A stretch of 64,000 bases of DNA from Brachionus plicatilis (lineage: Eukaryota; Rotifera; Eurotatoria; Ploima; Brachionidae), in contig QEOQ01000121.1 in assembly GCA_010279815.1 (NCBI GenBank), positions 65,491 through 129,490 of the forward strand, in the 5' to 3' direction. The translations under genes were made by a program, and so were the position numbers. Each line of letters starts with the position of its first letter. The first letter of the stretch is position 1. Below are positions 33,903-45,798 of this stretch, piece by piece. The notes beneath the pieces were generated by a model. The model was given only the letters and a program-made list of their open reading frames with translations, had not been told where the DNA came from and did no database searches.

Positions 33903-36900
33903 CTAATTAAGCGATTCGACATAGTCGTTTGGATTTTCGGAGCCTACTCCTGACTCACGTGAAGGCGATTTTTTTAAACCTCTTTTTTCAGCACTCCGCT
34001 TTTCGTGAATCTTAAAAAAAAAATTAAATCTTAAATAAAAATAAACAATTTTTTTACTTGTTCAGATATGTTAGATAAATTTTTCATTGCTTCTTTATAG
34101 GTTACCTTGGCATCGGTCAATGCTCGTTCTAACTCGTCTATCCGTGCTTTCTGTGCTTCCGTTTGGACATTCCATCGGTTTTTTTCCTCGTAATATGGCT
34201 GTGACTTTATTATGTACTTTTTTAAGTCTTTTTCAAAAATTAAGCAACGTTCTTCCGATGACTGAAATTCTGCGGTTTTTTGTCGATGATTTTCTTCCGC
34301 TTGATCGACCATCTTTTTGCTCATATTAATTTTAGTAATAGTTGTACTCATATGCTCCTGCCATACATCAGGTATTTCGCCTGATAAATTATTTTCGGCA
34401 ACTGATAAAGTTTCTTTGGCAGTTTTGTACAAACTATAGGCTTTTTGATACTCTTGGACTGCTTTTTGAGTTTCAGATCGTAGCTTAAAATCAATTGCAA
34501 ATTAAGTCTTGTTTATTGAGATTTAATATTAATAATCAAAAAAATTTTGATTAGTAAAATAGGTATAAAATTTTATATAACTTTGGACTTTAATTATAAT
34601 TCTGGATAATTTTTTTAAATATTTTGTAATAGATAATTTTTGGCAAATTTTTTAAATTTTTTTTTAACTAAGAGAATCATTTTATTATTGAAAAAATAAA
34701 TTTCAAAATGTAATCTTCATTTAAAAGTTAAAATAAATAAATCAAAATTTATAATAGCGTTTTCAAAATGATCAAAAATCTTTTTCTTTTTTTTTGAGAA
34801 CATGTTTAGTTTTTAGGTTTTAATTACTTTTTTTGGAATCAGTGTTTTATCGACAGCAGAGTCTTAGTTTTTCGAATATAATTAAACAAACTTTAAATAA
34901 ACATTTTCAAATTTCTTAATTAAGACTGATGTTCCTTACAATCTAAGCTAATTTTAATTAAAAATTATCTTACAATTGTTAAAGCTGAGATAAAAACAAC
35001 TAATTCTGAAATTTTTCATTAAATTCAACAAAATTTTTTATAAATATCTCTCGGAAAAAATCAAGATATTTTTGGTACAGATGTTTAAAATTAACTTTAG
35101 AATTTGAAATATCCTTTGAATTTTTGACCAGCATAGAAAAAATGGAATTTTTCATGCAGTGTTCAAAAAAAGCATAATTTTTGTTGTTTTTCCACTTTTT
35201 GGATGAGTGGATACCTCAATGAAGTAAGACATATTTTGATGAATTTGATTTAAAAATCAGATATTTTATATAAAATATTTCTCATTTTAATTCTAACAAT
35301 TTTTTAAAGGCCGCATATTAAAGCGTCATTTATTTTGATTTAAATTAATTAGAAAAAAATTCGATGTATTACTAATTAATGTATAAATCGTCATCTAAAA
35401 GTATTGGTTGTCATTTAAAAGATTAAGTGATAATTGTTACTATTACATAGAACTAAAAAATATTAAAGGATACTTTTTCTTAATTAAATACAACTTAAAA
35501 ACTATTAACTGTCAATAAGAATAATTAACCGGCATAAATTTTGATTAATTGTATCTTGAAAAAATTAAATGTCAAAAAAAAAATTATCAATTGCTGTTTT
35601 CATTCCAGGAATTACATTCGCTAATAAAGTGTTTAAGCCAAATTAATTAAGGAATTATAAGTGGAGAAAGGTTGCTAAAAAAGTAGTCAAAAAATTAGTT
35701 AAAATTAAAAGTAAAATTAAGAATAAATAAAATTTTTATTTTGAAAATTATTTATATAATTGATTTCTTAATTTTTTTACTGTTAAAATTTGTGTATTAA
35801 TCGATGATTTTTTTTAATTGACTTTTTGCAATGCATTAAATGACAATTAACTAGAAAAGATAATAAAATTTATCTCGAATTCTTTAAGGTTAAATGTTCT
35901 TAACATTTACTTAAGTGCATTTATCTTGATTTATTGGATTAAAAAAAAATTCTTGATAAAAATTTTTAAGGATTCAAATTTTTGTTCGCCTTTTTCTCAA
36001 GCTTTTTAGTCGATTTTTAGTTCTAGAAGCTAAAACTAGCCAGCTGAAACTTAAATGGAATAATAGAATTTATTTATTTAGATTTTTTTTTCAAAGAATT
36101 GGAATTTTTATTTGAAAAACTTAATAAATTGCTTAAATATGGAATCCTGGTTTACGCAGAACTAACAAAAAATTAAATGACAACTAAAATTTTTAATTTA
36201 CGAATAACACATTAATATGACTTTTGTTTTAATTGACGATTTAATATTTTTTTTAAATGACGTTTAATCAAAATAAATGATGCTTTAATATTGACTTTTT
36301 TAAAATTCTTTTTCATATATTTATTTTTTAGTTTACCATAAACTCGCGTCTCTAAAAGTAAAGCCCATATCGAACCTTTTTTCTTTTAGAGTTAATTACA
36401 TAGTTTCTATGTTAAAATTGAATTAGCTAGAAAATACCATATAAATGGGACATTTTCTAAAAATAAAGTCCAAATTTAACTTAAACAAAAAAATTGTCTT
36501 AATAACTCTCATAATAAAAATTAAAAATTAAAAAAATTGTTAAAAGTAATTAATAATCGAAAATATTAAAAAATTAAGTAATTGTAAATCAAATCAACTG
36601 ATAATTCTTTATACCACCAATATACTAATTCTGCAAAACTCTTTAATAAATTTGCAAAATTCAGAAAATGGTGAATTTGAGATTTTATATTATATTAAGT
36701 CCATATCAACTTAAAGTTGCGGTACAAAGGATGTTTCAGTTGCTACAATTTACTGAACATGTTTTGATCGGTAAGAATTAAAGATATCTCGATTTTTATT
36801 TTTTGTAATTTAATTCACAATGGTTTGAATAATGCAGAATTCTGCAGAATCAATATAGTGATGGTCCAAAGGATTATCAGTTACTTCAATTTACAGAACA

Positions 36901-38065
36901 TTGTGATGATTAAACCTTCGTGTTTCCTCTTTTATTAAATCTTCTTTTAGACTCACTCTTGTTTTGTTTCGTTTTTTTTGTTTTTTAACTTTTTACTAAT
37001 TGTTAAAGAATGAAATCAAATCGTAAAAATTTAGTTTATTTTGAACCAAGAAATAATTTAATAATCAATTAAATAATCTCTTAATAAGTTTGTTGAAAAA
37101 TTTTAAAAAAGTAATTTCTTAATGGCTTAAATGGGTAAAAGAGGTTAAAATTCTTCATTTAGGGTTAAATTTCAGGGTAATTTTATTTAATTTTGTTAAC
37201 CCCTTTGAACCTCACACAATTAATCGCTGGAGGTAAAGGGGTGACAAAAAAATCGGGGAAATTGGGTTACTATTTTTGAAGTTTTCGAACAAAACAAAAT
37301 ATTCAATAAAAAAATAGGCCAACCTGATAGACTTGGTAACGATAACCATTAAGTTTTTCATTTTTTTTTTCAAATATTCTCGGCTAAAGTAGTACTATTT
37401 AGTATAACCATAGTTCTTGGTCAAAAATATTTTGAAAAAAAAAATTTAAATCAATATTTTAGGTAAATTTAGCGCTCAAAAATAAAAAAATTATTTTTGA
37501 TCATTAAGTTTACCTCAGAAAACAAATTAGATTTATAACATGACCAGTGGGTAAATGTATTAATATACACAAAATTGAAAAGCTCACATTTTTTTTCTCA
37601 AATAATTTTAAAAAATTTAAAAAAATTTCTTAGAATTTTTTTTTCTTTCAACTTTTTAATTTACCAAATCAGTTTTGACAATTAATAAGAAAAAATTCAA
37701 ATACTTTTTCCGTAATTTTAAGAGCTTCATAGTACGGTTTTGATTTGACTATACATGCTCCGAATTTTTTTTGAAGAAATTCTAGTCGTTGTAGTTGTCG
37801 ATTTCTGGTCGTATTAAACAAATTTTTTGCATCCTGAGTAAAAAATTTTTAAATTTTTTTAATTCAACAACCAAATTCTTTACTTCAAGTTCATTTTCCA
37901 TTTTGTTTATATCCGAGCTAGCCTGGTTGAGTCGTTCAAGCTCTTGCTGAAAAAAAATTTCAAAAATATATTTCAAACTAGACAATGTTTAATTACCTGA
38001 ATTCTAGGGTCAAGCGCTTCCGAATCATCATCAAAATGTGTACTAAGTTCTTCTATTAGTGACAT
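33903..38065 (-). CDS. sh3bp5: SH3BP5-family protein (Rab11 guanine nucleotide exchange factor), short form
   Basis: Five exons (37997-38065, 37884-37946, 37705-37833, 34058-34483, 33903-34010) give 264 residues. The protein is nearly all coiled coil. Matching blocks are ALDPRIQQELERLNQASSDI, CIVKSKPYYEA, YKTAKETLSVAENNL, DVWQEHMSTTITKIN, IIKSQPYYEEKNRW and YKEAMKNLSNISEQIHEKRS. They follow the order of human SH3BP5 and SH3BP5L. The family activates RAB11 by nucleotide exchange through this coiled coil. The long disordered C-terminal tail of vertebrate SH3BP5 (455 residues) is missing: the frame stops 35 codons into the last exon, shortly after the coiled coil. Introns are 50, 50, 3221 and 47 bp; all are phase 0. 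The identification is firm; the exchange activity is inferred from the family. Confidence 0.92.
34484..37704 (-). other. SH3BP5 intron 3, 3.2 kb, with a terminal-inverted-repeat element
   Basis: The intron starts GTATTT and ends TTTTAAG on the minus strand. It contains the inverted-repeat element at 35308-36298. Around 37200-37270 is a less AT-rich block without a frame. The remainder is AT-rich. Confidence 0.7.
35308..36298. repeat. Inverted-repeat element with internal TGAC-containing subrepeats
   Basis: The left end reads ATATTAAAGCGTCATTTATTTTGATT, and the right end is its near reverse complement (AATCAAAATAAATGATGCTTT). Inward, both arms carry degenerate repeats of the type GTCATTTAA or GTCAATTAA (for example near 35410, 35512, 35567 and at 36175, 36228, 36262). 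It is about 990 bp with no coding frame. It fits a foldback-type non-autonomous element. Confidence 0.6.
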
Positions 38066-41000
38066 ATTCTGAACATTACGCAAATTTAGAACAAACGAAA
38101 AAAAAAACACAAATGCGGAATTTAAGTTTCTCAAAACTCGGTGTTTATCTTAAATTTTTGTTAATTCTGATCAGACTCGAACAGCTGTAATGGTTTATTT
38201 AAAATAAAATAAGGCTTTGAAGATAGTTTTAAACAAAAGGTTTCATTTCAGCAGATTTGAGCAAGCCAACTATCCATTTATTAAAAGCGACTGGGTTAAT
38301 TATGGACTAATTATCAAAACTCTCAACTTAAAAATAAAATGCAAATACAAAATTTTGTTTAGCATTTTTTCTTTATTTTATTCAATATCTTTAGATACAT
38401 AAATTTTATTAAAATAATTTATTCAAATTATGAATCAGCTTTTGAATGAAAATTGATGTAGACAGTAAATGAGACTTTTTGTAATTCGCCTATTTCACAA
38501 TAGACTGATGCTTTTCTGACATTTTTTTTATTATTCAATTGCTGAAATTTGTGATTTAAATTGTGCAATAACAAAACTTAGAAAAAATTGAAAAAATTTT
38601 ATTTAATCAGAATTAATAAATAAAACAAATAAAAAATCTTTAAGTGAGAAAAAAATAATAAAATTTTTAAATTTTCCTTTGCTCTACCTTGTTTATGATT
38701 AAAGCCTTAATATTTGATTCTAAAAGAAAGATTAAATAATACTTTTTGCTAATGTTAATTTATTTTATAATTCCTATTAAATTACATAAACTTTATTTAT
38801 TTTTGCGATTATTTTAAACGAAAATCTTTGCTCTTTAACAGATAAATAAACAAATATTTTAAATATTTTAAATGATATTTTTTGAAAAAATGTTTTTTAA
38901 AATTTATCTAGGCAGTTTTGATATAATTAAAAAAAAATATTCAATTAATGTCACTTCAGCCATTTATTAAAAATGTTTTTGTTCCACCCTTTTTATTGAT
39001 TTAAACTTGCGTTTTTTTTAACGTCAAGTGAAATTTGATTAAAGCTCTGAGGAAAATAATTTTTTTTCTTCTTTTAACTTTTCATTATTGACGTGATATA
39101 TTCAGTTGAAATAATCTAAATTTTAAAAATTATTTCATTCAAGTCAACAATCATGCTCACACAATCATTCGGACTAGGTAACCACGTCTTAAGTGAGCCG
39201 TATTCAAAGTTAAAGAAAAAACTTATATTTGCATTATTTCAAATAATTGAGTTCTATATTTTTGCTTTGAAATTAATTTTTCCTAAAAATCACTTGAAAA
39301 TGCGCTTGTTTTTCTTGAAATAAATATGGTTATTAAGCTTTTCTTTTTTCTCATACTTAATTATTCAGTGATCACGATTTCAGATCGTATGATTTTTATA
39401 TAATTTTTTAAGCATAAATTAAAAAAAAAACAAAATTTTGTGCCAAAACAAAAAAATTTAATTTAAAATTTTTTCCTTTAATTTCTTTTGACTTAATTCA
39501 CACTCTGGTTATAAAGAAATTTAGCTCAATGGAAAACTAGGTGTCAAGTTAAAAATAATAATTATCTCAATTCCTAATTAGATTTGAACCAAAACCACGT
39601 TCCTAAAATCGCCCTTTGAAGACTTATCCATAGGCTTAAATTAAACAATTTAAATAAAATGTTATTGTTTTAGTCTTTGGATAAAAACAAAAAGAAATCA
39701 AGCAAAAATACTGTCAATAGAAAATATTTATGGTAAAAATTTTAAAATAAAATTGTAGACCATGATCCAGGTCAAATTAGATAATTTGAGTTTCTCCATT
39801 TTTTTAATAAATTTTTTCTTTAAAAAGTAAAAAAATTGCACAAAAAGGATAAATATTTATTTTATTTGAAATTTTCATCTAAACGAAGCTAAAAACTGAC
39901 CCATCTTTTCAATTTTTAAAAGATTTTATCTAAACAAATATTTAGATATTTATTTTAGCTAAAATCATTTAACTTCTATGATTAGATTGTATTGATTAAA
40001 AAATAATAAATAAGATAAAGTAATCGTTTTTAGGTCATAATCCAAAATAAATTAAAACATGATTATTTGATAAATTTTGACTAAAAAAATTTATTTTTAA
40101 TTTAAAAAACGTGAAAACTTTTCACTTAGAGAGAAACTAAATTCTAAATTTTGAATTAATGTCAACTAATTTTATAATACGGCTTTGTATTAATGAAAAA
40201 TAAAAAAAATTCAAAAGCCAAAAGAATTTACATAAAAACACAAAAATTCTAAAACTGATTTTTTTAATAAGCTTTGTAAAAATATTTTTGACACAGTTCT
40301 TTTATTTTTATTTATTGTTTGAAGTTAAAATATTTGTTTGATTAACCACAATTAAATGATCTATAGCATAAAACGGAAAGCTATACCGAAATTAATAATC
40401 GATTTTAATTTAAATTTTAAATCTATCCTTAATTTTTAACCTCTGACCATAACATACATGAATTTTTTAGCTCTAATTAAATGCGTGGTTACCTGGGAAT
40501 CAAAAAATATTCCCTCCAAAATCTAGAAATCGTTTTTAATAATTTTGATAAAATTCTTCGATTCTAAATCTTGTTGAAGTGGATTAAATTCGATAAAAAT
40601 TATTGATCAAAATTTTTAATTTTAAAATATTGTTTTGGTAATATTTAAAAAAAAAAAAGCGTAACATCATTTAAAAATTCATAGTTGTTTAAAAGTCACA
40701 AGTCTAAAGTTCAAGTCCACACTAATTTAATAACTTAATAATTTGGGACTTTTAAACAACTCTGTTGAAAACAAGAATTTTTTTGGTCACATTAAGAAAA
40801 TGCATCTTTTGATTAAACAATTAATGATTAGAAAAAACTAATAATAAAATGTCTTGAAATAAACATAAATTGAAGAAATATTAATCATTTTAAAAAATCA
40901 CTCTGAAACTATCGTTCCACGCGCCATTAATTTTTTTTTAAAGCATTTAAAAATAAAGATAAAAAGCACTAGGAATTTAAAGACCAATTTAGTGCATGAT

Positions 41001-42123
41001 TTTTAAAATCGTAATAAAAAGCATTTATTTCATAAAATTAGAATGTTATCGAATGCAAAAAGAAAATCTTTATTAAAAGATAGAATAAGTCTTTATTATA
41101 AGGCGTAGTTTAAAAGTTTGGTTTTAGAAACTGGAGGTTTTTCTAATTAACAGATTAAAAATGTCAGGATTATTATAAAATAATTTTAAAATATCACTCT
41201 TGGCATGATTTTTTTCCTGTGCAAATAATTATGATACATTAAAATATTAAAAATTATTAAAGCCTGAACACAATAAACAATAGCAAATTAATTTTTTATG
41301 AAAATAAATTTTAAAAAACCTATTATTGTTAAACTGTGGTAAGTTGCCTTAAAATAGAATTTAATACACAAACTCTGAAAAATTTTAAATTATTAAAAAT
41401 AATCGAAAATTTAATCATTAAAAAAGTTCATTTATATCAAAGTATTTACGCTATAAATTTTAATAAAATAAATGCAAAGAAGCTCTTTTTTATTTCTGTT
41501 AAAATAGAGAAGTAAATCGATTATTTTGAAAAAAATTTCTAATTAAAAGATTATTTTAAATTCAGCTAAAAAAAAGTATAAATTTTTAATCTTATAAGTT
41601 CTTAAAAAAAAGAAAAATTTACAAATTGCTTAACATATTAGTTTCAAAAATTAAAATGGCATCTCAAGTTTTTCTAAGAATTGCTTTTTAAATTTTTCAT
41701 TATTTTAAAAACATGGAAATAATAATTCCATGATAGAAAATATGCCGTCTAAATTAAAAAAAGTCAAATTTTTTTACAATTTCTTTTAATTTTAGAAATA
41801 AAAAAAAAGTTTAAAATTGTAAATATTTTGGTCTCATTTGGACATAGCAATTTAATAATATTGATTAATTACAAAAGGATTTGTTAAATATAAATATGGT
41901 TAGATCAATTTTAATCTATCCAAAACCATAAATATCAATACTTTGTTATAAAATCATAGCTTAAAAAATGGATTAAGAGTTCAGTTGAGTTTGAGAAATA
42001 ATCTTCTTCAATAATTAATGGATCAACATAATAAAATTAATTAGTAAAGAAATAACTAAATTTGATTTAACTAATATTTAAATTATTTTATTTTTTTAAA
42101 TTAAATCTTGCTGCATATAAAAT
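38066..42123. other. 4 kb gene-free AT-rich region
   Basis: I found no supported gene, tRNA or clear transposon between SH3BP5 and mS25. Small open frames (for example 38217-38402) have the Lys/Ile/Phe-rich composition expected of random AT-rich DNA. Confidence 0.5.
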
Positions 42124-42690
42124 TTATTTAGAATTCCAATATTCGGCTAAAGCTTGTTCATCAGATTTGGTTTTTCTTATTTCTTCTAACTCATCTTGTT
42201 TGCTTAAAAGGTACTTGCCTCTCATGAACTCTGGAAGCGGTTTGTAACGAGGACATGCTACTTGGCCTTCGACCAAGCAAATGCAGTACCTGGAGCATCC
42301 TTGGCCAAAATTAGCCTGATTCGTTTGCGCTTCTCGCTCAATTTCTTCAGCAGTTTTTCCCACTAATTTCTCACAGTATTCCAATATTTCATGCTCTTTT
42401 TTCTTATAACAATTTACATAAATGCTATTTATCTTATCATCTTCTAATGTATGAAATGTAATAAATGGCGTTTTGACTATATTTTTCAATTGAACACATT
42501 GGACTTGAGGATTTTTGTATTGAATTTGAGCCAGGTGCCAGAAAACAAAGCGTCGTAGGCCATCGCTTTCAGGTAAAGTCTCATGATAATTTATTGTACA
42601 AACTTTGACTTTTTCTCTAAATACAAGAGTTCCGCCTTTTAGATAGTCGATAGTTCGGCGCCATGATGCTGGACCTTTTTTAAACGGCAT
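42124..42690 (-). CDS. mrps25: Mitochondrial small-subunit ribosomal protein mS25
   Basis: This is a single uninterrupted exon of 188 residues; human MRPS25 has 173. Diagnostic stretches are WRRTIDYLKGGTLVF near the start, RRFVFWHLAQIQYKNPQVQ and VKTPFITF in the thioredoxin-like core, NQANFGQGCSRYCICLVEGQ, and CPRYKPLPEFMRGKYL near the end. The protein is a component of the mitochondrial 28S ribosomal subunit; the short N-terminus is consistent with a family that lacks a long cleaved presequence. The cysteines C-x3-C-x8-C in the C-terminal region match those of the animal family. It is the only intronless gene in the window apart from the tRNA. The start at 42690 aligns with the family start. 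Confidence 0.95.
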   Translation of the reverse strand: MPFKKGPASWRRTIDYLKGGTLVFREKVKVCTINYHETLPESDGLRRFVFWHLAQIQYKNPQVQCVQLKNIVKTPFITFHTLEDDKINSIYVNCYKKKEHEILEYCEKLVGKTAEEIEREAQTNQANFGQGCSRYCICLVEGQVACPRYKPLPEFMRGKYLLSKQDELEEIRKTKSDEQALAEYWNSK

Positions 42691-43281
42691 TTTCTGATTT
42701 TTATTTCTAGTGAAATTTTACCATAAATTTAAATTCAAAGATTGTTTTCGTTTAATATATGCACCACATTTAGGAGAATATATTGGAATTTTTTTGAATT
42801 GAGGTAATTTGTTAATTTTGTTTTATCTGAAATCTTCAAATGTAAAAAGAATAAAGACTTTAGTTTAAAAGGAACTTTTCTTAATTAAAAACACTGTGAT
42901 TATCAAATGGATTTGACCAACTTTTTCATATTTATTTTTAAAGGTCATTCAGCATTCAAAATTTTATTCTTCTCTTTACACCTTGTGCTTATTGTTCCAA
43001 TGAAAAAGGTTTTGTTAATTCGAAAAAAAGGACTTGTAAAATTTTTTGATAAAATAACAAAAAAAATTCTCATAATTATTAAATAACACTTCATATTTTA
43101 GAGTAATAATTAAAAGAAACCTATTAATAAAAATAAAACGTAGGAAGAAACTTCAAGATAAATTTAACTTTAAATTTTCAATTTGATGAGTTGAACAGTT
43201 TATATATAAAAAGAAAAATATGATGACATCAACTGGACCTTGAGTATTTGAAGCTGTTGGCATTTGTTTAGGAATTACAAA

Positions 43282-43474
43282 TACAGTAAGTATTTGTTTT
43301 TTTAACTTCGCACTAAAAGCCCATGAATTTGGTTTTATGCAACTGGAAACCAACTTAATGACGAAATATTCAATTTTGAATTTTTAGTAAATCGAAAAAA
43401 CTATTTTTTTAAGACACCAAAACCAAATTCTTGGGCTTTTAGTGTGACGTTAAAAAACAAATATTTACGGTAGT
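43282..43474. repeat. Short inverted-repeat element (MITE), about 190 bp
   Basis: The left arm (43282-43337) and right arm (43418-43474) are reverse complements over about 50 bases with a few mismatches. They share AACTTCGCACTAAAAGCCCA against TGGGCTTTTAGTGTGACGTT. Outer ends read TACAGTAAGTATTTG and CAAATATTTACGGTAGTA, compatible with a TA target site. There is no coding sequence. Confidence 0.7.
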
Positions 43475-43971
43475 ATATTTTAATTGGAAAAAAATAAAAA
43501 TTGTGACTTGTGAAGCCATTTTTTTTTAAATAAATAGTGTTTTTTAAATTTAAATAAATTTAACAAAAAAAAATAAAATAATATTTTGATTATAAAACCG
43601 TTTTTAGTTGACTAATTGAACTTCTTTCAAAAGAATTCATAATTTAAATCAATGATCAAATTTAGTTTTTAATTTTGAATTTTTTTAAAAAGATATGTTT
43701 TAAACTGGAAAAAAAACTTTGAATGAATTTTTACAGTTTTAAAGTTATTTGTACAGGAAAAAAATCTAAAAAGTTAAATTTTCGATGGGTCTTTGGATGA
43801 AGACAATTTAAAAAATATTTACAGCAATTACATTATTTTAGGGGTAAAATAAATTAATTAATAGCAATTTTTTGTATTTTAAGTTTAAACTTTTGTCTTG
43901 TTTAATTTTCAAAAGCTAGATTATCTTTGACTTGAATGAATTTTAATTTAAAATTTGCTTACCAAAATTTA

Positions 43972-45215
43972 CAGTGGTGTTCCGGATTTAGTAATTTACC
44001 AAATTTTACGTAAAATATTGTAAATTTACGTAAATTTACAAAAGTAAAAAACCGTAAATTTATCAGATATTAGTAATATCTGATAAATTTACGGTTTTTT
44101 ACCAGACTTGGGAACAGTATAAGAAAAATCAGTATCAGTCAGTAACAGTATTAAGCCCAATCAGTATCAGTATTGAGGCCTTCAGTATCAGTCAGTATTC
44201 AGTATTGAGGATGAAATTCAGTATCGAAATCAGCCAGTACCAGTATTAAGGCTATCAGTATAAAATCATGTTTTTAAAAAAAAATTTAAATTTTCTAATA
44301 AAATATATTTCAGTCTTTTTGTAAATTTTGTGACCATCCAGATAAAAATACAAAAACAAACAAATAAAGTTTATATCGGACTTATTTTAAAATTTTTTTA
44401 AAATTTAACAAAAAAAAATAGAATTTTTATTTTTATAGGTAATCCTTATTACATTTTAAGAACATTAAATTTGAAAGGTTATTGTATGTGAATCGACTTC
44501 GATGTGGTCTCATTAAAAATCCAGATACCGAAAATACCTGTTCGATCTTTGCTGAGGTAGCCTGAATACAAAAAATTTCCCTGGATACTATTAACCGCCC
44601 CTTTTATTTTTGTTTGTTTTTAAAAAAATTATATCCATTTTACATAAACATGTAAATTGATGAAACAAAAAAAAAAAATTATGTTTCAAAATTAATTTGA
44701 CATTTTTAAATTTTTTTTCTAATTTTCAGTATTTTCCAGTAATACTGAAATACTGATTATCAGCTCCAGTCAGTAGCAATATTTTAACGATCAGTATCAG
44801 TAACAGTATCAGTAATACTGAAAACTGAAATATACTGATACTGATCAGTATAATACTGTCAGTATCCCAAGTCTGGATATTACGTAAAATTTGGTAAATT
44901 TGGAACATTTTACGTAAATTTATGTAGAAAAAAAATGTCTAAAAAATTTAAATGAAATTGAATGCCAAAAGTACAATTTCATTTCAATGTCATTTCATTC
45001 GAAGTGCCAAATTATTTCAATTTTTTGGAAATTTTTTTTTTACATAAATTTACGTAAAATGTTCCAAATTTACCAAATTTTACGTAATATCTGATAAATT
45101 TACGGTTTTTTACTTTTGTAAATTTACGTAAATTTACAATATTTTACGTAAAATTTGGTAAATTTATTATTTTTTACGTAAATTGCCGTAAATTACTAAA
45201 TCCGGAACACCACTG
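43972..45215. mobile_element. TA-flanked palindromic DNA transposon remnant with a nested insertion
   Basis: The outer ends are inverted repeats beginning CAGTGGTGTTCCGGATTTAG, each bordered by TA (43970-43971 and 45216-45217). This suggests a Tc1/mariner-type target duplication. The arms continue with multiple TACGTAAA-containing subrepeats, so that smaller palindromes sit within the larger one (for example around 44076, and 44877-44940 against 45030-45095). A hAT-like element interrupts it at 44103-44875. There is no transposase of its own. Confidence 0.7.
44103..44875 (-). mobile_element. hAT-like transposon remnant with transposase C-terminal fragment
   Basis: The termini CAGACTTGGGA and TCCCAAGTCTG are inverted repeats of the hAT type. 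Both subterminal regions are crowded with CAGTATCAGT-like units. On the minus strand, about 44587-44433, an open stretch reads IFCIQATSAKIEQVFSVSGF, then LMRPHRSRFTYNNL, SNLMFLKCN and a stop. This is the hAT family dimerisation region (A.SA..ER.FS..G pattern). The rest of the transposase is missing, so the element is non-autonomous. An 8 bp target duplication is not obvious at the present borders. Confidence 0.7.
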
Positions 45216-45798
45216 TACATTATTTTCTCGTTGAAATATTAATCATTGTAATTAATTTTATTTAATATAAAAACTAATTTATATGTAAAAAAAAAGCAGG
45301 CCGTATTTTCAGATTTCACATTAATGACCGGGGGTAAGTGAAGTTGGAAGCATTTTTTACCTGGAGTAGAGTAAATTATTTAAAACTGTTAAAATTCCAA
45401 TTAAAATATGAAGACTAAATTAAAACAAGATTTATTAATTATTGTTACAAATATTTTTTATACCAGTATTCATTTTGAAAAACTTATTAAAGCTTTATCT
45501 GAGCCAAATTGCTCTGCTCTGAAATATTTCCCCCAACTTCACTCGCCCAATGATGGGCGCATATTTTACAGCTAATCGTACCTTAAAAATTTAGATAAAT
45601 AAAAAATATCAAAAAATTTAATTTTTAATATTAAACATTTAAAAAGAAATATTTTCTTTTAATTAGCTTTATTTTTTGAATTTTAAATTAATTGCCGACA
45701 GCTATGAGCAAAATTTTAAATCATAACAATAATAAAAATCAATTCATTCAAGTTTTTATTTTAACAAAATTAATTTAAACAATGAATTTTTGGAAGTT

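Larger units (their letters stand above)
42691..45798. other. Transposon-rich intergenic region between mS25 and FNTB
   Basis: Apart from three inverted-repeat elements (43282-43474, 43972-45215 and the insertion 44103-44875), described separately, this 3.1 kb stretch has no supported gene. Confidence 0.6.

Noticed and set aside
44726..44908. Minus-strand 60-residue frame
   Set aside because: It reads through the CAGTATCAGT repeats of the hAT-like element and has no independent coding support.
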